Of a stretch of 61,462 bases of DNA, positions 41,433 to 49,680 are shown one piece after another. Position 1 is the stretch's first letter; every line of letters starts with the position of its first letter. A program made the position numbers and the translations under genes. The notes beneath the pieces were generated by a model, which saw only the letters and a program-made list of their open reading frames with translations, ran no database searches and was not told the origin of the DNA. The DNA comes from an uncultured Lachnospiraceae bacterium. Lineage in GTDB: Bacteria; Bacillota; Clostridia; Lachnospirales; Lachnospiraceae. Location: NCBI GenBank assembly GCA_947626285.1, contig CANQRR010000015.1, positions 1 to 61,462 on the forward strand, in the 5' to 3' direction.

Positions 41433-42980
41433 TCAAGCGTTTCCCGCGGGCATCTCGGCCTGCGCCAGACGGTAGCCGGAATCCCGGAGCGTGATCACCG
41501 GACCGCCGGTATGCTCGATGTACTCGCGCGTGATCGTCACCTTCCCAATGTTGTCGTCCTTCGGAATCTCGTACATGATATCCAGCATGAACTCCTCAAG
41601 GATCGAGCGCAGCGCGCGCGCACCCGTCTTCTTCTCGAGCGCCTTCTCCGCGATCGCCTCCAGCGCCCCTTCGTCTATGTCAAGCTGCACCTCATCGAGC
41701 GCGAGCAGCTTCTGGTACTGCTTGAGGATCGCGTTGCGCGGCTCTTTCAGAATGCGCACCAGCATCTCCTTCGTCAGCGCCTCCAATGAAAAGATGATCG
41801 GGAGACGCCCGATAAACTCCGGGATCATGCCGAAAGTCCGCAGATCCTCGACCGTCACTTTCGTGAGAAGGTTCGGATCGTCGTCGTATTTGTCCTTGAG
41901 ATCCGCCAGGAAGCCGACGGACGCTTGCTTGTTCAGCCGCTCCTTGATGATGTCGTCGAGACCCGGAAACGCGCCGCCGCAGATGAAGAGAATGTTCTGC
42001 GTGTTTACGGTCACCATCGGCACCATCGCGTTCTTGCTCGCCGCACCGACCGGCACCTCCACCTCGCTGCCCTCCAGCAGCTTCAGCATGCCCTGCTGCA
42101 CCGCTTCGCCGCTGACATCGCGCTGATTCGCGTTGCGCTTCTTGGCGATCTTGTCGATCTCATCGATGAACACGATCCCCTGCTCCGCGCGCTCCACGTC
42201 GTTGTCCGCCGCAGTCAGAAGCCGTGAGATCACGCTCTCAATGTCGTCGCCGATGTAACCGGCCTCGGTCAGCGAAGTCGCATCCGCCATCGCCAGCGGC
42301 ACATCCAAAAGCCGCGCCATCGTCTTCACCAGATAGGTCTTGCCGCAACCGGTCGGGCCAAGCATCAGCATATTTGACTTCTCGATCTCGACGTCATCCG
42401 TGCCGGAAGCGATCCGCTTGTAGTGATTGTAGACCGCGACGGAGATCACCTTCTTCGCGTGCTCCTGCCCGATCACGTACTCGTCCAGACTCGCTTTGAT
42501 CTTGTGCGGCGCCGGGATGTTGTTGATGTCAAGCTCCTTCGCCGGCTTCTTTTCTTTGTCCTTTTTCTTTTTGATCTGCTGACGCGGGACGCCCATCCCC
42601 ATGCCGCCTAAGATATCGGACAGGTTGATCATGCCGATCGTCGGGATCCCGCCCGGGCGGTTCCCCTTGTTCTCCTTTTCCTTCTTCTCCGGGTCATCCG
42701 GATCCGAACCTCCCTCGACGACCTCCTGCTTCGTCCCGTCGCCCTTCGAAGCTCCGCCGTTATTCTCCGCCGCATTCCCGCCCTTGGAAAAATCCGGCAT
42801 AAAATTCATAAAATCATTGTACGAAATTCCGGAAAATTTCATGGAATCGACCGCCTTCTGCAGACACTCCTGGCAGATGCAGACGTCGTTCCCCATCTCC
42901 AGCATCTTTCCGGCGCTCCGCTCCGGTCTCCTGCACATGAAACAAATTTTCTCGTACTCGTCTTTTCTGTCTTCTCCCAT
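41433..42980 (-). CDS. clpX: ATP-dependent Clp protease ATPase subunit ClpX, long form
   Basis: 515 residues from the ATG at 42980 (GGAG six bases upstream). The N-terminal zinc-binding domain has C-x2-C at 13/16 and 36/39 (CFMC, CQEC). Residues about 60-160 form an expanded linker rich in Gly/Asp/Lys, so the protein is about 95 residues longer than usual. The AAA+ core has Walker A LGPTGCGKTYLVK, pore loop EAGYIGDD, Walker B GIVFIDEIDKIAKK and GRLPIIFSLEAL. The ClpP-docking loop reads KQASVGFLADLK, with VGF in place of the usual IGF. It unfolds tagged proteins for ClpP; no clpP is nearby. Confidence 0.93.
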   Translation of the reverse strand: MGEDRKDEYEKICFMCRRPERSAGKMLEMGNDVCICQECLQKAVDSMKFSGISYNDFMNFMPDFSKGGNAAENNGGASKGDGTKQEVVEGGSDPDDPEKKEKENKGNRPGGIPTIGMINLSDILGGMGMGVPRQQIKKKKDKEKKPAKELDINNIPAPHKIKASLDEYVIGQEHAKKVISVAVYNHYKRIASGTDDVEIEKSNMLMLGPTGCGKTYLVKTMARLLDVPLAMADATSLTEAGYIGDDIESVISRLLTAADNDVERAEQGIVFIDEIDKIAKKRNANQRDVSGEAVQQGMLKLLEGSEVEVPVGAASKNAMVPMVTVNTQNILFICGGAFPGLDDIIKERLNKQASVGFLADLKDKYDDDPNLLTKVTVEDLRTFGMIPEFIGRLPIIFSLEALTKEMLVRILKEPRNAILKQYQKLLALDEVQLDIDEGALEAIAEKALEKKTGARALRSILEEFMLDIMYEIPKDDNIGKVTITREYIEHTGGPVITLRDSGYRLAQAEMPAGNA

Positions 42981-43136
42981 TTTGTACTCCTGCAATTATC
43001 GCGTGAATCATCTATTCCCGGTTTGTCGCCCAGCGACCAACCTTCGCCGGCACCAAGGCGCTCATATCTACCCCGGAAACCTTCTCACCATTCCACTGCG
43101 ACCGGCCTTCGCCTGGGCCAGGACGCCCGCATTCCG
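42981..43136. repeat. Short direct repeat in the glmS-clpX gap
   Basis: A 16-base sequence, GCGACCnnCCTTCGCC, occurs at 43033-43048 (AA in the middle) and at 43098-43113 (GG), 65 bases apart. I see no convincing terminator for glmS or consensus promoter for clpX in this 156-base gap, apart from a GATAAT at the clpX side. Confidence 0.4.
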
Positions 43137-44969
43137 CTACTCCACCGTGACCGACTTCGCCAGGTTCCTCGGCTTATCCACGTCGCAGCCCTTCCCGATT
43201 GCCACATAGTAGGCGAAAAGCTGCAGCGGAATCACCGCCAGCGACGCCGTAAAATATTTGTGCGTTTCCGGCACATAGATCACGTAGTCCGCGGCCTTCT
43301 CCACCTCGGTGTTCCCGACGTTCGTCACCGCCAGCAGGAACGCGCCGCGCGTTTTGACCTCGACCATGTTGCTGATCATCTTCTTGTAGAGATCCTCCTG
43401 CGTCAGCACCGCTGCCACCAGCGTGCCGTCCTCGATCAGCGAGATCGTTCCATGCTTGAGCTCGCCCGCCGCGTACGCCTCGGAATGAATATAGGAAACC
43501 TCCTTGAGCTTCAGCGAACCCTCAAGCGAGATCGCGTAGTCGATGCCACGCCCAATGAAGAACACGTCGCGTGCTGCAATGTATCTGTTTGCAAATCTCT
43601 GTATCTTCTCTTTATGTCCCAGCAGCAGATCGATCTGCTCCGGAAGCCTGCGGAGTTCCTCGATCATCTCTCCTACTTCTGCCTCGCTGACCGTCCCGCG
43701 CGCCTGCGCAAAGCGGATCGCGAGCAGGTACTCCGCGATCAGCTGCGTGCTGTACGCCTTCGTCGTCGCCACCGCGATCTCCGGACCGGCCCAGGTGTAC
43801 ATGACGTTGTCCGCCTCGCGCGCGATCGAACTGCCGACCACGTTTACGATTCCAAGCACCTTCACGCCCTGTTTCTGCGCCTCACGCAGCGCCGCCAGCG
43901 TGTCGGCCGTCTCGCCGGACTGGCTGACCACGATCACAAGCGTCCCCTCGTCCAGGATCGGATTGCGGTAACGGAACTCCGACGCAAGATCCGTCTCGAC
44001 CGGAATCCTCGTCAATTCCTCAAACACGTATTTCGCTACAACCCCTGTGTGGTAAGCGGAACCACAGGCCACAATATAGATCTTCTTCAGCGCCCGGATC
44101 TCCTCGTCCGTCATGCCAAGCTCCTCGATCTCAATCCTGCCGTCCACGATCCTCGGATTCAGCGTGTCGGTCACAGCCTTCGGCTGCTCGTAGATCTCCT
44201 TGAGCATAAAGTGCTCGTAGCCCGCCTTCTCCGCCGCCGTCACGTCCCACTGGATCGTCACGGACTCCTTCTCGATCTGCTCCCCGTCAACGTTGTAGAA
44301 GCGAATGCTCTCCTCGTCCATGCAGACGATCTCTTCATTCTGGATAAAATAGACGTCTCGCGTGTACTTCAGGATCGCCGGCACGTCGGAGGCGATCAGG
44401 TTGCCGTCCGCCGCCTTGCCTGTGATCAGCGGACTGTCCTTGCGCACCGCGTAAAGCTGCCCCGGATGATCCTTGAAAATGATCCCCAGCGCATAAGAAC
44501 CCTCCACCCGGTTCATCGTCCGGATGATCGTTCGAAGCGGATCGCCTTCAGATCTGTAATAGTAATCCAGCAGATGCGCGACGACCTCGGTGTCCGTGTC
44601 TGACGCGAACTTATAACCTTTCTCGCTCAGGCGGTTCCGCAGCTTCTGGAAATTCTCGATGATCCCGTTGTGCACGACCGCGATCGTGCCCTCCTCGTTG
44701 AAATGCGGATGCGCGTTCTCGTTGGACGGAACGCCGTGCGTCGCCCAGCGCGTGTGCCCGATTCCGCAGGTTCCCGGAAGGATCTGCCCGTCATGCGTCA
44801 TCTCGCGCAGGATTTTCAGCCTGCCTCTGGCCTTCATCCACTGGATCTTCTCGCCGTCAAAGACCGCGACGCCCGCCGAATCGTACCCCCGGTACTCCAG
44901 CTTGTCAAGACCGTCCAAAAGGATCGGCGCGGCCTGATCTTTTCCTGTATATCCTACAATTCCGCACAT
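43137..44969 (-). CDS. glmS: Glutamine-fructose-6-phosphate aminotransferase
   Basis: 610 residues. The N-terminal glutaminase starts MCGIVGYTG with the nucleophile Cys directly after the start Met; HTRWATHGVPSNENAHPH and GNGI-type loops follow. Two SIS domains (about 285-420 and 455-590) have VACGSAYHTG, VVSQSGETADT and the C-terminal DKPRNLAKSVTVE. It makes glucosamine-6-phosphate from fructose-6-phosphate and glutamine, the entry to UDP-GlcNAc. It starts seven bases after the glycosyltransferase stop, whose last codons hold its GGAGG site. So it is the last gene of the polysaccharide operon, and there is no room for a glmS ribozyme. Confidence 0.97.
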   Translation of the reverse strand: MCGIVGYTGKDQAAPILLDGLDKLEYRGYDSAGVAVFDGEKIQWMKARGRLKILREMTHDGQILPGTCGIGHTRWATHGVPSNENAHPHFNEEGTIAVVHNGIIENFQKLRNRLSEKGYKFASDTDTEVVAHLLDYYYRSEGDPLRTIIRTMNRVEGSYALGIIFKDHPGQLYAVRKDSPLITGKAADGNLIASDVPAILKYTRDVYFIQNEEIVCMDEESIRFYNVDGEQIEKESVTIQWDVTAAEKAGYEHFMLKEIYEQPKAVTDTLNPRIVDGRIEIEELGMTDEEIRALKKIYIVACGSAYHTGVVAKYVFEELTRIPVETDLASEFRYRNPILDEGTLVIVVSQSGETADTLAALREAQKQGVKVLGIVNVVGSSIAREADNVMYTWAGPEIAVATTKAYSTQLIAEYLLAIRFAQARGTVSEAEVGEMIEELRRLPEQIDLLLGHKEKIQRFANRYIAARDVFFIGRGIDYAISLEGSLKLKEVSYIHSEAYAAGELKHGTISLIEDGTLVAAVLTQEDLYKKMISNMVEVKTRGAFLLAVTNVGNTEVEKAADYVIYVPETHKYFTASLAVIPLQLFAYYVAIGKGCDVDKPRNLAKSVTVE

Positions 44970-44976
44970 TTCACAT

Positions 44977-45885
44977 CTACCTCCAATACTCCTGATTCAT
45001 GGTACATTTCCGGATCAGCCAACCCGGAAGCCTCCGGTAACTTTTCCCAAGCCGGTAGCCCAGGTATTTCGCCCCACTCTGGACGATGAGCTTTGGGAGC
45101 AGCCAGATCCTTCCGCTCCGGCACAGCCAGCCCGCCGTCCGGCTCACCATGCGAACGCCCTCGCCCTCCGACTTCACGTTCTCAAACACCTCCGGGTGTT
45201 CCGCCTGGGAGACGCCCAGATCGAAATTCCGGTGAAACTGCTGCGCGCTGCTGTAGTTGTGCGAATGGATCACCCGCGCGTCCGCGCAGTAGGCGATCGC
45301 CCAGCCGTTTTCGATCAGCTTCGCCGCAAAGATCATATCCTCATTGAATATCGTATGACGCACAAACCCGCCCTGTTCATCATATGCGCTCTTCCGGTAC
45401 ATGGCGCATACATTCGAACAAAAAAATGTCTTGATACCAAGCTCCGGCAGATCCTCCGCCGTCTTGATCCGGCTCTCCGCCCCGTAATTGAACCCCCGCG
45501 CGTAGCGCTCCAACGCTCCACAGTCCCTCGACGGAAGCTGCCTGGCGTAGGAAACGCCGACCTGCTCCCGCTCAAAAGGCTCGAGCAGCTTCTCGATCAG
45601 GTGTGCGTCCAACGGCAGCGCGTCCTGCGTCATGAACAACAGGAACTCCCCCGCGCACATCTGCGCCGCCATGTGCCGCGTCCCGCCGTGGTCGAACTCC
45701 TCCTTGCGGATGTGCACGACCTCCACGTCCGGGATTCCCTCAATCAAGCTCTCATCGAAAAATGCCCGCTCCGTATTCACAAGCAGGATCCGCGCCGGCT
45801 TTACCGTCTGCTTCTCCAGCCGTTCCAGAATCGCCCGCAGCTCCCCGCCCGGCTTGTATACCGGTATCACCACATCAATATCCAT
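44977..45885 (-). CDS. Family 2 glycosyltransferase (rhamnosyltransferase-like)
   Basis: 302 residues with no N-terminal extension. The GT-A fold begins MDIDVVIPVYKPGGEL; the metal/nucleotide segment is MTQDALPLD (DxA variant of DXD), and an acidic acceptor-site motif FNEDMIFAAKLI follows. HGGTRHMAA and YARQLPSRDCG are seen in rhamnosyltransferases of the RfbN/WchL kind. The C-terminal 60 residues are basic and amphipathic and may bind the membrane. Its ATG overlaps the LCP stop (TAATG). It adds one sugar to the lipid-linked repeat unit. Confidence 0.88.
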   Translation of the reverse strand: MDIDVVIPVYKPGGELRAILERLEKQTVKPARILLVNTERAFFDESLIEGIPDVEVVHIRKEEFDHGGTRHMAAQMCAGEFLLFMTQDALPLDAHLIEKLLEPFEREQVGVSYARQLPSRDCGALERYARGFNYGAESRIKTAEDLPELGIKTFFCSNVCAMYRKSAYDEQGGFVRHTIFNEDMIFAAKLIENGWAIAYCADARVIHSHNYSSAQQFHRNFDLGVSQAEHPEVFENVKSEGEGVRMVSRTAGWLCRSGRIWLLPKLIVQSGAKYLGYRLGKSYRRLPGWLIRKCTMNQEYWR

Positions 45886-47186
45886 TACTGTATCCCCGTA
45901 TCAGCGATAATCTTATTGCTGATCTCCTGCACGGTCTGTGACGGCGTATACCCCTCGTCCCCGAACAGATACGCGTGCAGCTGCGAGACGTTCGCCGCCA
46001 GGTTCACCGGCACGACGCAGTCCCCCGCCGCGATGTTCGCAGCCGTCTGGTTGAATGGGAATCCTGTCGTCTCCTCGATTCGGTATCGCCCGATCTGCGC
46101 CGCCAGCGCAAGCAGCTCCGTGTTGCCCATGCTCGTCGAGACATAGTCCATCATCGTCGTCACCATCGGGATCAACCCCGTGACGCCCTTGGCTTTCGCC
46201 TTCTCAAAGAGCTTCTCTAGCACAATCCGCTGACGCTCTGTACGCTTGAAATCCCAGCCCTCCGTGTAGCGGATGCGGCAGTACGCCATCGCCTGGATGC
46301 CGGTCACCTGCTGCGTCCCGGCATATTCGATCTCCGTGTACGGGACGCCCGTCACCTGCGAAGTCTCCACCAGATAGCCGTTCAGCCACTGGCGCTCTTC
46401 CTCCGTGATGTCCAGCTCAATGCCGCCGAGCAGATCCACCGCCTCGATGATACCGTTGAAATCTACGGTCATGAAATCCTTGATGTCAAGGTCAAGGTTC
46501 TTGTTCAGCATGTTCACCGCGCGCTCCGCGCCGCCGCCCGCAAAACACTCCGTCGCCTTGCGGTACTCGCCGTTTGTGTTGTCAAGGTAGGTGTCGCGGT
46601 ATACGGACACCAGCTTCACATCGCCGGTACGCTTGTTGATGCTGGCGATCATGATCGTGTCGCTGTTCGTGCCGCTCTCAAGCTGCCCCTCGCGCGAATC
46701 CACGCCGAAGAGCGCAATGTTGCGATAGCCAGACGAACCGATCCCCGTATTGATCAGGATATCTTTCAGGCCGACGCGGTCGATCCTTCCAAGCTGCGCA
46801 AACACAAACAACCCCACTCCCAGTATGATCAGGAGAATGATCTCCAGAATAAATTTCAGCTTTCTATGCTTCTTTTTCTTTTTCCGTCTCTCGTTTCGCG
46901 GATCGCCATACGGTCCCCGCGGATCATAATATCCCTGCGGGCCGCCGTACTGTCTCCGCGGATCATAATATCCCTGCGGACCGCCCTGTCCCTGCGGATC
47001 GTAGTATCCCTGCGGGCCACCCTGTCCCTGCGGATCATAGTATCCCTGCGGACCACCCTGTCCCTGCGGACCACCGCGCTGTCCCCGCGGGTCGCTTTGA
47101 TAATTCTGCCGACCGTCATAGTATCTCTGCCGATCATCGTAATATTCCCGCGGATCGTTTCCGCGGCTGTTCTTTTTCCCCTTCAT
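45885..47186 (-). CDS. LytR-CpsA-Psr (LCP) family glycopolymer-wall transferase
   Basis: 433 residues. The cytosolic N-terminus (1-107) is Arg/Gly/Gln/Tyr-rich with tandem GGPQGYYDPQGQ repeats and a run of lysines. One membrane span (111-130) follows. The extracellular LCP domain has NIALFGVDSREGQLESGTNSD, MIASINKRTGDVKLVSVYRDT and YCRIRYTEGWDFKRTERQR, which carry the Asp and Arg residues that hold the polyprenyl-pyrophosphate. It would attach the finished polysaccharide to peptidoglycan outside the membrane. It lies inside the polysaccharide operon, between the initiating transferase and a glycosyltransferase. Confidence 0.92.
   Translation of the reverse strand: MKGKKNSRGNDPREYYDDRQRYYDGRQNYQSDPRGQRGGPQGQGGPQGYYDPQGQGGPQGYYDPQGQGGPQGYYDPRRQYGGPQGYYDPRGPYGDPRNERRKKKKKHRKLKFILEIILLIILGVGLFVFAQLGRIDRVGLKDILINTGIGSSGYRNIALFGVDSREGQLESGTNSDTIMIASINKRTGDVKLVSVYRDTYLDNTNGEYRKATECFAGGGAERAVNMLNKNLDLDIKDFMTVDFNGIIEAVDLLGGIELDITEEERQWLNGYLVETSQVTGVPYTEIEYAGTQQVTGIQAMAYCRIRYTEGWDFKRTERQRIVLEKLFEKAKAKGVTGLIPMVTTMMDYVSTSMGNTELLALAAQIGRYRIEETTGFPFNQTAANIAAGDCVVPVNLAANVSQLHAYLFGDEGYTPSQTVQEISNKIIADTGIQ
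46917..47057 (-). repeat. 36-bp tandem repeats in the LCP gene
   Basis: About four units of 12 codons (GGPQGYYDPQGQ and variants) encode residues 44-90 of the LCP protein. The number can be expected to vary between strains through slippage. Confidence 0.8.
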
Positions 47187-47247
47187 AATACCCCCTGCGG
47201 CAATAAACTGCCTGCGCCTATACCTGCACGGAACAGGTATGCCTTCT

Positions 47248-48648
47248 TCAATACGCGTTCTTGTTGATAAACCCCTTGAATACGGTCAGGATCAGTATCT
47301 TGATGTCCAGTCCCACCGTCCAGTTTTCGATGTAATACAGGTCGCACTCGATCCTCTTGCGGATCGATGTGTTCCCGCGATAGCCGTTGACCTGCGCCCA
47401 ACCGGTCATGCCGGGGCGCACCTGGTGCTTCACCATGTAACGCGGGATCTCCTCCCGGAATTTCTCCACGAACTGCGGGCGCTCCGGGCGTGGTCCCACC
47501 AGACTCATGTCTCCCTTGAGCACGTTGAAGAGCTGCGGAAGCTCGTCGATGCTGGTCTTTCGTATAAACTTCCCGACCGGCGTGACGCGCGGATCGTTTT
47601 TCACGGTCCAGCCGCTGCGCTCCTTCTTGCGCGTCTGCACCTCCATGGAACGGAATTTGTACATCTGGAACGGCTTATTGTGAAGCCCCACGCGCTCCTG
47701 CCGGAAGATCAGCGGCCCTTTGGATGTCAGCTTGATCAGGATCGCCGCGAACAGCATAACCGGAGAAAACAGGATGATCGCCGCAGTCGCGCCGACAATA
47801 TCCATCACACGCTTCACCATCATGTTGAAGGTGTTCGACAGCGGAACGTGGCGGATGTTGATGACCGGCAGCCCCAGGATGTCCTCGGTGTAGGGCTTGG
47901 TCGGAATAATATTGCCGTAGTCCGGGATGAATTTCGTGTGCACGCCGGATTTCTCGCACATCGCGACGATGCGCTCCAGCTTGTCGTACTCTTCCAGGCC
48001 GAGCGTGATCGCGATCTCGTCCGGCCGGTTTCCTTCCAGGATATAGCTGAGACTCTCGATGAAGCCGAGCACCTCCACGTTCTGGTAGAGCGTGCCGGGC
48101 GCCACGTTGTCATCTAAGATCCCCATCACACGGTAGCCCCACTGCGGATTCTGCACGATGCGGTCAATGTACTCCTCCGCCGCGCGGCTGTAGCCCACGA
48201 GAATGATGTGCTTCTGGTTCAGCCCGATCCTGCGCGCGTTCATCAATACGATGCGCACGATGTTGCGCTCAACAAAAGTCAGCGTAATGTTGAGAAGCAG
48301 AAACAGGATCAGAAGCATACGGGACGCGTCCATCTGATGAAGCAGATAGAGCACAGCCATCGCGGACAGGCCTCCGATGATGTTTGCCTTCAGAATGTTG
48401 CCGCCCTCAAGGCGCCTTCCCTGCATGCGCATCGGAGTGTAGAGATTGCACGCATAGTACAGCAACAGGAAAAACGGTACGATCACCACAAGCACCAGCA
48501 TGTAGATCTCCGGGGGCAGAACGCCCACTTCCCTGCTGTCGATGCTCGCCATCATGACATACCATGCCACCAGATAGGAAAGTATGATCACGCCGGCGTC
48601 CAGGATCAGCTGGAGCCGGGTAAAATATTTCTGGTTATCCTTGATCAA
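47248..48648 (-). CDS. Initiating polyprenyl-phosphate sugar-1-phosphate transferase (WbaP/WcaJ type)
   Basis: 466 residues: about four N-terminal membrane spans, a nucleotide-binding-like middle domain ([27 protein letters not shown]), one more span near 285, and the bacterial sugar transferase domain. The last has [46 protein letters not shown] and [13 protein letters not shown]. It transfers hexose-1-phosphate from a UDP-sugar to undecaprenyl phosphate, the first step of the repeat unit. The donor (glucose or galactose) cannot be told from the sequence. It is 61 bases upstream of the LCP gene. Confidence 0.93.
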   Translation of the reverse strand: MIKDNQKYFTRLQLILDAGVIILSYLVAWYVMMASIDSREVGVLPPEIYMLVLVVIVPFFLLLYYACNLYTPMRMQGRRLEGGNILKANIIGGLSAMAVLYLLHQMDASRMLLILFLLLNITLTFVERNIVRIVLMNARRIGLNQKHIILVGYSRAAEEYIDRIVQNPQWGYRVMGILDDNVAPGTLYQNVEVLGFIESLSYILEGNRPDEIAITLGLEEYDKLERIVAMCEKSGVHTKFIPDYGNIIPTKPYTEDILGLPVINIRHVPLSNTFNMMVKRVMDIVGATAAIILFSPVMLFAAILIKLTSKGPLIFRQERVGLHNKPFQMYKFRSMEVQTRKKERSGWTVKNDPRVTPVGKFIRKTSIDELPQLFNVLKGDMSLVGPRPERPQFVEKFREEIPRYMVKHQVRPGMTGWAQVNGYRGNTSIRKRIECDLYYIENWTVGLDIKILILTVFKGFINKNAY

Positions 48649-48673
48649 AGTTTTTCACCCTTCTGCGCGCGTC

Positions 48674-49630
48674 TCATGCGCCGAGCCTCCGGAACATATT
48701 GATCCAGAGTTCCCACTGTATTCTCAGGTAATGGGGCAGATTCTTTCCGTGAAACGGCACCTTCTTGTCCCTGTGGCACAGGCGGAATCCTTTCCCGAGA
48801 CCTGCGGCGTATTCCTTCAGATAGCCCCTGCGCGCGAAAAAGATCATCTTCACCAGAAAACCGACCGTCAAAAACGGCAGATTCAGGATGATCTGCGGCA
48901 AAGGCATATTCTTGTATATCAGATAAATGCTGTTCCGTGAGGAATAGCGCGTCTTAAACTCATTGTAAATGGAGCCGCTCGTGGCGCTGCCCACATGGCG
49001 CACAATGGCCTCCGGAATATAATAGTTCCGGTAACCCGCGATCCGGGCGCGGTACGCGATGTCGACATCCTCCAGATAGGCGAAGTGCTCCTCGTCAAAC
49101 AGCCCGATTTCGTCGAACACGGCTCTGCGGTAGATCGCGGCTCCCGCGCACGCCGAAAAGATCGCGCGCTTCGTCCGGTAATCCTCCGCCGGCTTTCCCT
49201 TCCCGCGCGCAAACGCCCAGCCAAGCGCGCAGTAATAGTCGCCCGCGTTGTCCAGGTACTCCGGCTCGCTCATCTTCACCATCCGCGACGCGCAGGAAAA
49301 GCACTTTGGCCTGGCGGCGATCGCATGGACCAGCGCTTCCGCAAACGTGGGATCACACACCGTGTCGTTGTTCAGCAGAATCACATACGGCGTCTGCGCC
49401 ATGCGAATGCCCTCGTTCACCGCCACACAAAATCCCCGGTTCGTATCGAAGCGGCGCAGCACGACCTCAGGGTAACGCTCCTCCACAAAGTCTGCGCTCC
49501 CGTCGTCAGAGCCGTTGTCGATCAAAATCACGGGAAAATCCCGCAAAGTCTGCGTCCTGAGGGAATCCAGGCAGGCCGCCAGAAAGCTCATTCCATTGTA
49601 ATTCGGTATGACAACCGTAACCTCCGCCAT
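48674..49630 (-). CDS. Family 2 glycosyltransferase (rhamnosyltransferase type)
   Basis: 318 residues. GT-A core: VTVVIPNYNGMSFLAACLDSL, LIDNGSDDGS, NRGFCVAVNEGI and the DXD-like LLNNDTVCDP. ACAGAAIYRRAVFDEIG and EEHFAYLEDVDIAYRARIAG form the acceptor site. It most resembles WbbL/RfbF-type rhamnosyltransferases. The C-terminal end has a hydrophobic segment (LPFLTVGFLVKMIFFARRG) that may contact the membrane. It works in the cytosol on the lipid-linked oligosaccharide. Confidence 0.9.
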   Translation of the reverse strand: MAEVTVVIPNYNGMSFLAACLDSLRTQTLRDFPVILIDNGSDDGSADFVEERYPEVVLRRFDTNRGFCVAVNEGIRMAQTPYVILLNNDTVCDPTFAEALVHAIAARPKCFSCASRMVKMSEPEYLDNAGDYYCALGWAFARGKGKPAEDYRTKRAIFSACAGAAIYRRAVFDEIGLFDEEHFAYLEDVDIAYRARIAGYRNYYIPEAIVRHVGSATSGSIYNEFKTRYSSRNSIYLIYKNMPLPQIILNLPFLTVGFLVKMIFFARRGYLKEYAAGLGKGFRLCHRDKKVPFHGKNLPHYLRIQWELWINMFRRLGA

Positions 49631-49680
49631 TGTCGCTCCCTCGTCGCATCCGCCCGACGCGTTTTCCGCACCGACCGGCT

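Noticed and set aside
44970-44976. glmS ribozyme upstream of glmS
   Set aside because: Only seven bases separate glmS from the upstream gene, whose coding sequence continues on the other side.
46917-47057. CRISPR-like repeat array
   Set aside because: The units are contiguous 36-bp repeats without spacers and stay in the LCP reading frame.
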